NCBI GenBank assembly: GCA_963825765.1
Contig: CAWGUU010000004.1
Location: 296,100 to 360,099, forward strand
Direction: 5' to 3'
From: CAWGUU01 sp963825765
GTDB taxonomy: Bacteria; Actinomycetota; Acidimicrobiia; Acidimicrobiales; AC-14
Length of the DNA: 64,000 nt
Below the pieces are notes generated by a model, which saw only the letters and a program-made list of their open reading frames with translations, ran no database searches and was not told the origin of the DNA. Positions 33,681-40,907 of this stretch are shown here, in pieces. Both the position numbers and the translations under genes were made by a program. How positions within the stretch are numbered: position 1 is the stretch's first letter; each line of letters starts with the position of its first letter.

Positions 33681-35099
33681 TCAGTCGGCGACGGCGAGCT
33701 CGAAGCTCGCCACCGGTTCGTCCGAGGGGCCCGAGCCGGCCGGCGCCTCCAGCCGCTGGGTGAGCAACGAGTGCAGGGTGTCGGCGATGAGGGAATGGGG
33801 CAGTCCGGTGTCCAGGAGGTGGGCGGCCATGGCCTCGGCATCCGGGGCCGTGATGGTGAGGACGACGAGCATCCCCCGCTCCGCCAGGCGGAACGCGGCG
33901 CGCGTGACTCCGACCCCCTCGAGATCGTCGATCACCACACCATCGGCGTCCTGGTCCTCGACCGCCGCGAACAGGGCCGGGACGACCGGTTCGGTCCCGA
34001 TCTCGATCTGGCTGACGAGCGGGAGCACGCGGGGGAGCGTCCGCTGGAGGGTCACGACGTTGCGCCCGCTGGTGCCCATCTCCGTCGCCGCCGCGTATGC
34101 GGTCGTCGTGCGGCCGCTCCCCCGGGGCCCGGCGATCACGATCAGGCCCGACGTCCTCTGCAGCTCCGCCGAGAACGACCGCCGGACGTCCGGCGGCATG
34201 CCCAGCTGGTCGAGCCGGCGCATCCCGTCCTCGTCCGCCTTCACCACGCGCAGGCGGAGGCGCTCGCCCTGGACCGTCTTGGAGTTGGTGACCAGCACCC
34301 GGGTGGGCCGACCGTCGACGTCGACGTCGAACCAGCGGCGCTGCCGTCGACCGCCGGACTCCGTGTCACCGGTCTCCGCGTCACCCAGTCGCTTGGCGCT
34401 GCGGACGACGGACGCTCCCGACGATCTGGTCAGCGGTGTGGCGTCTCGGAGCGTGCCCTCGACCCGGTACCGCACGCGGGTGCCCCCCGGTCGGGGATCG
34501 ACGTGGACGTCCGACGCGCCGGCCCGCACGGCGTCCGCCACGATGGCGCCCAGGAGCTCCTGGGCCTGCTCGGGTGGTGGGCCCGAGGCCTCGTCCGGCT
34601 CGGGTACCGCTACCGCCGGCGGAGAACCGTCGTGGCGTCCGCCGGCCGGATAGCACCGGTCGATCATCGACAGGAGATCGTCGGTTCGGGCAAGGAACAG
34701 CACGACCGGCTCGCCGACAACGCTCTCCAGCAGCGTCACCGTTGTCTCGTCGGGGGGTTCGGCCACGGCGACCTCGAGTCCCGTGGGCGTCCGCCGCAGC
34801 GGCACCGCACCCAGCGAGCGAACCAGCCGTTCCGGCAGGAGCGCAACCGCCTGGCGGTCCGGCTTGCGGTGGCGCAGGTCGGTGACGGGCAGGTCGGACT
34901 GGATCCCGAGGGCGGCGACGATGGTCTTGTCGTCGGCCAGGCCCAGCTCCACGAGCACCGCTCCCAACCGCTTTCCCGAGCCGCGTTGATGGTCGAGCGC
35001 GTCGGCGAGCGACGGTTCCGTCAGGACCTTGGCGTCCACGAGGATGGTGCCCAGCCGACGGGTCGTGGGGCCCGGCATACCACTCATGGGAACAGGCAT
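33681..35099 (-). CDS. MshEN domain plus degenerate type II/IV secretion-type ATPase
   Basis: 472 residues. The N-terminus has two RLGxxL...LxxALxxQ half-motifs (RRLGTILVDAKVLTEPSLAD, ALDHQ; KRLGAVLVELGLADDKTIVA), the MshEN fold that binds c-di-GMP in MshE and PilB. The rest follows the GspE/PilB ATPase: ASDVHVDPRPGGTRVRYRVE, then Walker A as GPRGSGRTT with Arg in place of the catalytic Lys, and an atypical Walker B (VVIDDLEG). Without the lysine, ATP hydrolysis is doubtful. No pilus or secretion genes are near. Start ATG 35099 chosen over longer frames that run through the upstream 15-bp repeats; ATGs at 35087 and 35078 are alternatives. Confidence 0.82.
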   Translation of the reverse strand: MPVPMSGMPGPTTRRLGTILVDAKVLTEPSLADALDHQRGSGKRLGAVLVELGLADDKTIVAALGIQSDLPVTDLRHRKPDRQAVALLPERLVRSLGAVPLRRTPTGLEVAVAEPPDETTVTLLESVVGEPVVLFLARTDDLLSMIDRCYPAGGRHDGSPPAVAVPEPDEASGPPPEQAQELLGAIVADAVRAGASDVHVDPRPGGTRVRYRVEGTLRDATPLTRSSGASVVRSAKRLGDAETGDTESGGRRQRRWFDVDVDGRPTRVLVTNSKTVQGERLRLRVVKADEDGMRRLDQLGMPPDVRRSFSAELQRTSGLIVIAGPRGSGRTTTAYAAATEMGTSGRNVVTLQRTLPRVLPLVSQIEIGTEPVVPALFAAVEDQDADGVVIDDLEGVGVTRAAFRLAERGMLVVLTITAPDAEAMAAHLLDTGLPHSLIADTLHSLLTQRLEAPAGSGPSDEPVASFELAVAD

Positions 35100-35156
35100 A
35101 CCGTCAGCATCGGTGGGCGATGTCAACCAGGTGCCGACCGCGACCCAACTTTCCGT

Positions 35157-35216
35157 CAAATGTGTTCTCGGCAAATGTGTTCTCGGCAAATGTGTTCTCG
35201 GCAAATGTGTTCTCTG
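35157..35216. repeat. Four tandem 15-bp repeats
   Basis: CAAATGTGTTCTCGG repeated three times exactly, then CAAATGTGTTCTCTG, without spacers. It lies between the remnant PAS-GGDEF gene and the MshEN gene, 58-117 bases before the MshEN start codon. The AT content is higher than its surroundings. A tandem operator, or slippage product; no palindrome within a unit. Confidence 0.85.
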
Positions 35217-35773
35217 TCACCCCGGGGGCGGTCCGACGGGGGAGGGGTGGTCGGTGCCCGGCCCGCGGTCCGGCGGCCCAGCCGCCCGGCGACGTCGCTT
35301 GGCCTGGTACATGGCCTCGTCGGCCCGCCGGATGACGGCCTGGCGCCGTTCTCCCGGACGAGCCGCAGGTCGGCTTGGGTGCGGCCTGGACCGGCGGAGG
35401 ACTCGATGAGGCTGCGCCGCAGCCCGGCGTGGTGCGCGAGGTCGTCCGGATGGCCGACTTCGTGGAAGCCGGAGCCGAGCAGGCGGTCCTTGGGGCGGAC
35501 GACCATCTCGCAGAAGGCCTCGTTCACCTCCTGGACCCGGTCGTCGACGTCGAGCAGCACCATGCCTATGGGGGCGCGCTCGAACGCCAGCCGGAACCAT
35601 TCCTTCTCCGGCACCATCGGCGCGACGGCCCCACGGATCCCCACGGTCCTCACCGGGTCGATCAAGCTGCTCCTCGTCTCTCGGGCGCCGACCGGGCTGT
35701 CACTCCTTCGCTCTCGCTCTGGTTTCGAAGGTGCGGGAGCAACATCAAGGTGCGCTCCACGCCGGCCCGACAT
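35217..35773 (-). pseudogene. PAS-GGDEF protein with the GGDEF core deleted
   Basis: The first frame gives a PAS domain: WFRLAFERAPIGMVLLDVDD, RVQEVNEAFCEMV, GFHEVGHPDDLAHHAGLRRS, up to ADLRLVRENGA. A diguanylate cyclase should follow, but the next recognisable piece, in another frame, is AVIRRADEAMYQAKRRRR, the very last helix of a GGDEF domain. About 150 codons including the GG(D/E)EF loop are missing; the join is at about 35345. So this was a PAS-regulated diguanylate cyclase. Start ATG 35773 is tentative. The stop of the second frame abuts the 15-bp repeats. Confidence 0.78.
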
Positions 35774-35827
35774 TCGAGCAATTCCCCGGTGCCGACCGCG
35801 ACAAGGCCTCCGGTCGGGAAGGGTGTC

Positions 35828-36517
35828 CTACGGGTTGAAGCGGTAGCCGACGCCCCACACGGTGGCGATCCAGCGGGGGTGATCCGGGTCCAGCTCGATC
35901 CGGCTACGAAGGCGACGGATGTGCTCGGTGACCGTTCCTGCGCCCTGCCATTCCGACGACGAGTTCCACACCTGCTCGAGGAGCTGGTCCCTCGTGAACA
36001 CCTGGCGGGGAGAGGAAGCCATGAAGGCGAGAAGGTCGAACTCCTTGGCCGTGAGCGCAACCAGCTCGCCTCCGACGCGCACCTCCCGGGTGGTGACGTC
36101 GAGCGTGAGCCCGTCGAAGCTGAGCGAGGGGGCGGCGGACGCCTTGACCCGCCGCAGCACCGAGGAGATGCGGGCCTCGACCTCGGCGGGTGAGAAGGGC
36201 TTGACCACGTAGTCGTCGGCGCCCAGCTTGAGCCCCATCACGCGGTCGGCCTCGGCGCCCATGCCGGTCAGCAGGATCACCGCCACGTCGCTCTCCTTGC
36301 GGACCCGGGCGAGCACGTCGAGGCCGTTGTCGGGCGCCAGCATGACGTCGAGAAGCATCAGGTCGGGCGGGTTCTCGGCCATGGCCCGGTAGACGCCGTT
36401 GGCGTCAGCCGCCTGATCGACCTCGTACCCTTCGATCTGGAGGTACCTGGTCAGCAATGCGCGTACGTCGGCGTCGTCGTCGACGACGAGGATCCGACCA
36501 CGCGGTGCATCCGCCAT
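35828..36517 (-). CDS. OmpR/PhoB-family response regulator
   Basis: 229 residues. Receiver domain with Asp57 (LMLLDVML), acidic pair DDDAD, conserved Lys in DYVVKPFSP; C-terminal winged helix (LTAKEFDLLAFMASSPRQVF, then GTVTEHIRRLRSRIEL, YRFNP). DNA-binding transcription factor. ATG 36517. The cognate kinase is not adjacent; the histidine kinases at 25.9 or 27.8 kb are possible partners. It is upstream of the remnant PAS-GGDEF gene with 54 bases between, same strand. Confidence 0.93.
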   Translation of the reverse strand: MADAPRGRILVVDDDADVRALLTRYLQIEGYEVDQAADANGVYRAMAENPPDLMLLDVMLAPDNGLDVLARVRKESDVAVILLTGMGAEADRVMGLKLGADDYVVKPFSPAEVEARISSVLRRVKASAAPSLSFDGLTLDVTTREVRVGGELVALTAKEFDLLAFMASSPRQVFTRDQLLEQVWNSSSEWQGAGTVTEHIRRLRSRIELDPDHPRWIATVWGVGYRFNP

Positions 36518-36556
36518 GCTCCCAGCGTACGACTCCGGGGATCGCCGGGCTTACCG

Positions 36557-36965
36557 TCATGTGATCTCGGTGACGATCAGGTTGTCGAAAGTCAGGCCTG
36601 TCGTCGACGAGCCGGCCATGCCGACAGTCCCAGGCCCCAGGCCCGACTCGTCGGCCACCATGCCGACGACCCTGTCGTTCACGGAGAGAACCAGAGATGC
36701 CTCGACCTGGCCGAGGCAGTCGAGGCGCAGGTGGACCGTGACGCCATCGGGCAGTGGACTCTCGATCCCTGGTGTTCGACCGCTCCCCAGGATGCGTCGA
36801 AACGTACACCTCGCCAATCGTGGTCCGAACGATGGACCAGGAGCCATCCGGCCTGACGTTCGCCACGTAGGCATCGGCGGCGAGGCCGCCGAACCGGCAC
36901 ACGACACCAAACCACGTGTTCGCGTCGCCCGGCGGATTCTGGACGTCGACGTCCACGCTCAGATC
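36557..36965 (-). pseudogene. C-terminal remnant of a LamG / jelly-roll domain protein, frameshifted
   Basis: Two frames together read as a beta-sandwich: LSVDVDVQNPPGDANTWFGV, VCRFGGLAADAYVANVRPDG in one frame, then SPLPDGVTVHLRLDCLGQVE and VGMVADESGLGPGTVGMAGS, ending FDNLIVTEIT in the next; the frame change is near 36775. The pattern is that of concanavalin-like domains (LamG, DUF1080) at the C-terminus of extracellular proteins or receptor kinases. The 5' portion is absent: at about 36965 the homology stops and the remains of another gene start on the opposite strand. Confidence 0.62.
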
Positions 36966-37019
36966 CTGCGGGCGGGCGGGGTGTCGCGGCGGTCGCCGTC
37001 GGACCTCCGTGGCCCGACG

Positions 37020-37955
37020 ATGTCGCGCCCGTTCCTCGAGTGGACGGTGCGGCGGCACGTCGAAACGCTCCCGAACGTGATCGTCCGGGACGGGGTGACC
37101 GTCGACGGCCTGGATGCGGACACGGCCGGGCAACGCATCACCGGCGTTCGGATCGACGGCCGGATCGAGGAGGCCTGCGACCTTGTCGTCGACGCGACCG
37201 GACGCCAGGCGCGGAGCCTCACCTGGCTTAAGGCGTTGGGTTACGAAGATCCTCCGGTCTCCCGTGTCCAGGTCGATACGCGCTACCAGACCCGTCTCTA
37301 CCGGCGGACCGACCGGCCCGAGCGTGACTGGAAGGCGGCGGCAGTGATCGACGATCCGAAGAGGAAGCGCCTGGCGATGGCCCTACCCATAGAGGGCGAC
37401 CGTTGGATGGTCCTGTTCGGCGGGCTCCATGGCGAGCGTGCGCCCACCGGCGATGAGGAACTGCTCGCCTATGCCCGGTCCTTCCCCTCCCAGGTCGTCG
37501 CCGAGGTCATGGCGGCATCCGAACCGATCGGCTCGCCTGTCACCCATCGGTTTCCCGCCAGCCAGAGACGGCACGTCGAACGGCTCCACCGCTTCCCCCT
37601 CGGGTGGGTGCTCCTCGGCGACGCCCTCTGCAGCTTCAACCCGATTTACGGCCAGGGGATGACCTCCGCCGCTCAGCAGGCGATGGCGCTGGGCGCGACC
37701 CTCGATCGCGCCGGTTCCGTCGACCGGTCGTTCACACGACGCTATTTCAAGGCCGCGAGCCGCATCGTCGCCACGCCCTGGTCCATCGCCGTGGGGGGGG
37801 ATTTCGCGTACGAGGACACCGAGGGAGACAAGCCGTTGGGAGCTGACCTCGTCAACCGCTACATGAACCGCCTCACCATCGCGGGCCAACATGACGACGC
37901 CGTGGTTGTCCGCATGGTCGAGGTCGTCGACCTGGTTCGACCCCCCACGCGCTGA
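37020..37955 (+). pseudogene. FAD-dependent monooxygenase lacking its N-terminal FAD-binding part
   Basis: 311 residues from the first useful ATG. RPFLEWTVRRHVETLPNVIV, TGVRIDGRIEEACDLVVDAT and VLLGDALCSFNPIYGQGMTS (the GD motif that binds the FAD ribityl chain) identify a group A flavin monooxygenase / squalene epoxidase-like protein. The GxGxxG dinucleotide-binding loop that should occupy the first 30 residues, plus about 80 more, is missing. Upstream in frame sequence is unrelated. Hence a 5'-truncated gene; the product, if made, could not bind FAD normally. Its broken 5' end faces the broken 5' end of the LamG remnant. A run of eight G at 37793-37800 is in the C-terminal part. Confidence 0.75.
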
Positions 37956-38064
37956 TGGCCCCCGCCTTCACCGTCCGAGCGCTATGGGCTGCGCGCCGAG
38001 GGCCCGTCGGTCCCGACCCCTGACGCCCGACCACACCCAAGGGTGCCAGCCGGGCGTCGTCGGC

Positions 38065-38127
38065 GCGCCCCAAGGGACTCGAACCCTGAACCCGCGGATC
38101 AAGATCCAGTGCGCTGACCTGCGGTTC
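38065..38127 (-). other. tRNA-Lys 3'-half remnant A (candidate old attachment site)
   Basis: 38065-38107 matches the 3' half of tRNA-Lys(CTT) at 49162-49206, from the acceptor end through the T arm to the anticodon stem, with a few substitutions (GCGCCCCA AGGGACTCGAACC; ...GGATCAAGATCC). It is followed by GTGCG CTGACCTGCGGTTC, a shortened copy of the 39-bp box found after the other two remnants. Such 3' tRNA pieces are the usual scars of integrase-mediated insertion. Confidence 0.75.
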
Positions 38128-38466
38128 CGAGGTGTCTCGGACCCGGGGATCGAGGAGGGTCTGTTCCCCACGCCCGTAGCGTGCCGGTCGTCCTGGGCGG
38201 CAGAGCTGCCTGGCCTGCGCGTCAGGACCCGGCAGCGTGAGCTCCCCGAGCCCTCGCACCTCGACCTGGAGGTCGCCGGCCGGCGCCGTCCGCTTCGCGC
38301 AGAAGGAGCCGGGCGCCCGCACCTCACTCAGGAGGGCGGCGAGGCGTTCACGAGCGGCCCCGGTCACGGGCCAGTCTCGCCCGAGCCGGGACACGATGGT
38401 GGGCACTGTACTGAGCAGCAAGCCAGTTCGGACCAGGAGGTCAGGCAGGCGATGTGACACCAACAT
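38128..38466 (-). pseudogene. N-terminal fragment of a 2OG-Fe(II) oxygenase-like protein
   Basis: From ATG 38466 the minus strand encodes about 113 residues ending RYGRGEQTLLDPRVRDTSE. The stretch VEVRGLGELTLPGPDAQARQ, LCRPGRPARYGRGEQTLLD resembles the beginning of bacterial 2OG-Fe(II) oxygenases in which a substrate-side GxGxLxLPxxxxQA motif precedes RPAxYGRGEETLVDxxVRDT. The catalytic HxD...H core that should follow is missing because the frame runs into the tRNA-Lys remnant A and its box. So the gene was cut at exactly this junction. Enzyme class is by pattern recognition only. Confidence 0.6.
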
Positions 38467-38611
38467 GGCCAGGTGTCGTCCCGCTCGTGAGCCACCCGGC
38501 CCCGGCTGAGCTCATCGACCTCGACGACAGCCGCCTGCCGTCGGGGCGGTTCGCCCGGCGGCAGAGACCCACCCACTACCCTTGCCAACAGCTGCGCGGA
38601 AGGGAGCCGGT

Positions 38612-38770
38612 GTGTCGGACAACGCAACTCATCATCCTGAGCGGGCGGAGCCGTCCATCGCTGAGCTGCTCGAAGGTTTGCAGCCCATGGGCGATCTCGA
38701 TCGGTTGGCCATCGACGACCTGACCCCAGAGGAAGCGGACGAGTTCTTCCGGATCCTCAAAGACGCCTGA
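38612..38770 (+). CDS. Putative VapB-type antitoxin, 52 residues
   Basis: GTG at 38612 preceded by GGAAGGGAG. The protein is small and acidic: VSDNATHHPERAEPSIAELL, EGLQPMGDLDRLAIDDLTPE, ending ADEFFRILKDA. No classical DNA-binding motif was seen; the assignment comes from size, charge and its position nine bases before a PIN-domain toxin remnant. Short C-terminal antitoxin-like helices (EEADEFFRIL) are typical for toxin neutralisation. Located between tRNA remnants A and B, so it is island cargo. If the toxin is dead the gene may be relict or may still act against related toxins. Confidence 0.55.
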   Translation: MSDNATHHPERAEPSIAELLEGLQPMGDLDRLAIDDLTPEEADEFFRILKDA

Positions 38771-38779
38771 CACCTGCTG

Positions 38780-39134
38780 ATGCCAGCCGTCGTGGTTGAC
38801 ACGATGGTCGCCAGTGCGTGGCTCGACCGACGACCATCTGCAAAGAAGGAGCGGTGGCAGCCGGTTCTCGCGGCGAAGCAAGCTCGAACGCCTGGTAGGC
38901 AGGACGGTGGTCATCCCGCCAATCGGTGAGGTCATCGACGCCTACGTCAGCGTGCGGACCTGGGCTGCTCGCGCTGGTCACGGACTCGCTGCCAAAGAGC
39001 ACGAGGCCGACCGGTGGGTCGCCGCGGTCGCACTCGCCGCCAACCGCCCGCTCGCCACCGAGGACTCGATCTTCGATGGCGTGCCGCAGCTCATGCGAGC
39101 CCAGCCAGTCGATCCTGGCGCCTGGGAGGCCTGA
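38780..39134 (+). pseudogene. PIN-domain (VapC-type) toxin, frameshifted and shortened
   Basis: ATG 38780 gives MPAVVVDTMVASAWLDRRPS, the beginning of a PIN domain with its first catalytic Asp. After about 38 codons the frame shifts to LERLVGRTVVIPPIGEVIDA, then HGLAAKEHEADRWVAAVALA with the C-terminal acidic residues (HEADRWVAAVA, then LATEDSIFDGV). About 20-40 residues of the middle, including another conserved acid (xxELxxG), are missing. PIN toxins are RNases that cut tRNA or rRNA. Here the toxin should be inactive. Located right after the small antitoxin-like gene. Confidence 0.68.
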
Positions 39135-39562
39135 GTCGCTGCGTCGGAGCGCAAAGAACGAAGGCCGCCCGCGAGTTCGTGAGCCCTCTGATCTGAGACT
39201 TTCGGCCTATGGCCACTGACGGACAGGCTGGTCGTCATCCGACCGTGAACTCGGCGGACACGCCCTCGGCGAAGTGGGGGGGTCTCGTATTCCGCGTCGA
39301 GCTCGTCACCGTGGAGGTTAGGGGTGGTCCCGACCGGGACGAAGCACACGAGGGAGTAGCGACGGGGTGGTCAGCGGCCTGTCGTTGTCCGACCCGCGTC
39401 AAAGCCAGCTCGTGGAACTCGTCGCCCTCGCCCACGAGTCGGAAGCCGTGACGTCCGGCGGGCAGGCAAAGGAGGTGTATCGGCCAGGGGCTACGCGGGC
39501 GAAACCGCCTATTTGCCTAGCCGATACACCTGATCCACGGCTCTAGGAGCCAGAACGACCGT
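39135..39562. other. Gap between VapC remnant and tRNA remnant B, with a long inverted repeat
   Basis: 428 bases with no convincing gene. AGGTGTATCGGC (39473-39484) and GCCGATACACCT (39520-39531) are a perfect 12-bp inverted repeat around a 35-base loop that itself contains GCGGG/CCCGC-like stems. It ends 31 bases before the 69-bp tRNA-Lys repeat. A 58-codon frame (GTG 39369) crosses it but has no support. Confidence 0.5.
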
Positions 39563-39631
39563 CTGACCTGGGCCTTTGTGAAGTGCGCCCCCAGGGACTC
39601 GAACCCTGAACCCGCGGATTAAGAGTCCGCT
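39563..39631 (-). other. tRNA-Lys remnant B: exact 69-bp copy of the tRNA 3' half plus flank
   Basis: Identical over 69 bases to 49141-49209, i.e. the 3' half of tRNA-Lys(CTT) (acceptor end to anticodon stem) plus 21 bases of its 3' flank (CTGACCTGGGCCTTTGTGAA). Divergence begins exactly after GAGTCCGCT, inside the anticodon arm. Perfect identity over a 9.6-kb distance means this is the youngest scar and probably the far attachment site of an element whose near end is the intact tRNA. Confidence 0.85.
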
Positions 39632-39647
39632 CCCGATTGTCCATCGG

Positions 39648-39686
39648 GTGCGCTCCGATGCTCTGACCTGCGGTTCTGTCGGCGTC
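39648..39686 (+). repeat. 39-bp box after tRNA remnant B
   Basis: GTGCGCTCCGATGCTCTGAC then CTGCGGTTCTGTCGGCGTC. The same box, with three mismatches, follows remnant C at 49078-49116; a shortened version follows remnant A. It sits 16 bases beyond each tRNA piece and is thus part of the repeated unit. Confidence 0.8.
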
Positions 39687-39857
39687 CGAGTCCATCGTGT
39701 ACACCCAGTACGCCCCAGTGCGCCTGATATAAGCGGGCGGATAGCTGGTCGTCAAACACTCAACGATTCGGTGAGCGCAGGGCTTGAGTGCGATGACGCC
39801 TCTCGGCCCGGGCGTTCCGTTGAGTGTGCCGCGTGGCGGATTTGCTGACGAGAGCGT

Positions 39858-39873
39858 ATAGCATTGCTGCTAT
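39858..39873. promoter_or_regulatory. Palindromic operator over the toxin start codon
   Basis: ATAGCA TTGC TGCTAT: perfect 6-bp inverted repeat, spacer 4, whose right arm includes the first two bases of the ATG at 39872. This is where an Xre-type antitoxin/toxin complex would bind for autorepression. Confidence 0.68.
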
Positions 39874-40219
39874 GTCTTGGGGCGAGGTCGAACTCGAACC
39901 CGAGGTGCTCGAATGGTTCGTAGCGCTGGGCGACACCGATCAGGCACGAGTGCGGTTCCATGTCGATCGCCTCGCTGAGATGGGTCCCGCCCTGGACGAG
40001 CCGCATACCCGCCAACTGGAGGGCAAGCTTCGAGAGCTTCGGCTCTACCTGGGCGGCCGCCCCACCCGGGTCACCTATTGGATCGCCCCCGGACGTCGGA
40101 TCATCCTGCTGACGGTATTCGTGAAGACCCGCCCCCGGGAGCGGCGTGAGGTGCAGCGGGCAAGGGAAGCGATGGAGCGATGTGCGGCCGAGCGCCACAC
40201 GACCGACGACGAGGAGTGA
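39872..40219 (+). CDS. HigB/RelE-superfamily toxin (phage Gp49-like)
   Basis: 115 residues. MSWGEVELEPEVLEWFVALG, DTDQARVRFHVDRLAEMGPA, HTRQLEGKLRELRLYLGGRP, RVTYWIAPGRRIILLTVFVK match the Gp49-like branch of the RelE/HigB ribosome-dependent RNase fold; the Lys/Arg-rich LREL..LGG.PTRV and VKTRPRERREVQRA segments are the expected active-site and C-terminal parts. The ATG at 39872 lies inside a palindrome. The stop TGA overlaps the ATG of the antitoxin gene by one base, a toxin-first (HigBA-like) order. Intact and probably functional island cargo. Confidence 0.88.
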   Translation: MSWGEVELEPEVLEWFVALGDTDQARVRFHVDRLAEMGPALDEPHTRQLEGKLRELRLYLGGRPTRVTYWIAPGRRIILLTVFVKTRPRERREVQRAREAMERCAAERHTTDDEE

Positions 40220-40578
40220 TGCAGATGGGCAAGCGCACGGCATGGGATGACATCAAGGCGGAGCGGCCGCTCTCGGAGGAGGCTCGGACGGCCTACGAGG
40301 ACGAGGCCCGAGTCAGTGCCTTCCGGGCGCTGGTGCACAGGCTCCGCACCGATGCGGGGCTCACCCAGGCCGAGCTGGCGCAGCGGATGGGCACCACCCA
40401 ATCGGCCATCGCCCGGATCGAAGGCGGTGGGTCCCGGCCCAGCCTCGATACCCTCGAACGTCTCGCCTCAGCCGTCGGCGCCGAGCTGGTGGTCGGGGTG
40501 GCCGAGAACCTCTCCGAGAACCGCAGCATCGCCAAGCTGGTGCGCGACGGTCACGCCGTCATCCGCCGGGCTAGCTGA
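40219..40578 (+). CDS. Xre-family (HigA-like) antitoxin
   Basis: 119 residues. A helix-turn-helix is clear at about 50-95: LRTDAGLTQAELAQRMGTTQ, SAIARIEGGGSRPSLDTLER. The protein acts as DNA-binding autorepressor and neutralises the RelE-like toxin encoded just upstream. Translation is coupled: its ATG overlaps the toxin TGA (TGATG). N-terminal WDDIKAERPLSEEARTAYED is typical for this antitoxin group. Its target is likely the palindrome at 39858. Confidence 0.9.
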   Translation: MQMGKRTAWDDIKAERPLSEEARTAYEDEARVSAFRALVHRLRTDAGLTQAELAQRMGTTQSAIARIEGGGSRPSLDTLERLASAVGAELVVGVAENLSENRSIAKLVRDGHAVIRRAS

Positions 40579-40907
40579 CGCGACAATCAGGCACCGACAA
40601 AAGGCCGGCTGAGTACGGCCGGACCGGGCAGGGGACGTACATGCACGATCTCGTCATCAATATCTGCTACCTGTGCAGCCGCCATCGTCCGCTGCTCGGC
40701 CACGCCATCGCCTGACTCGCGCGAAGGGGAAGCCGCCGCGGCAAACGAGGTTCTCGGTTTGGTAGGTGGTTCCATGGTGGAGACCTCCATTGCGTTGGTG
40801 TCGGCTGGCGGCCACCCTTGGGCTTGTGCGTTTGAGCCGGTTGCGCTGGGTGACTATCCGCAGCAGATCGAGACGGAGCCACGTCCCGTTGGTTGGCCTG
40901 TAACTCG
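40579..40907. other. Gap between the toxin-antitoxin pair and the NarL-type regulator
   Basis: About 330 bases without a supported gene. A possible stem GGCCGGC / GGCCGG near 40600 could end the toxin-antitoxin transcript. The remainder is more AT-rich than neighbours and must contain the promoter of the response regulator gene; no box was recognised. Confidence 0.4.

Noticed and set aside
35157..35216. Short CRISPR array
   Set aside because: The four 15-bp units have no spacers, are too short, and no cas genes are near.
39369..39545. 58-codon frame in the gap before tRNA remnant B
   Set aside because: Crosses a long inverted repeat, has no ribosome site or domain pattern.
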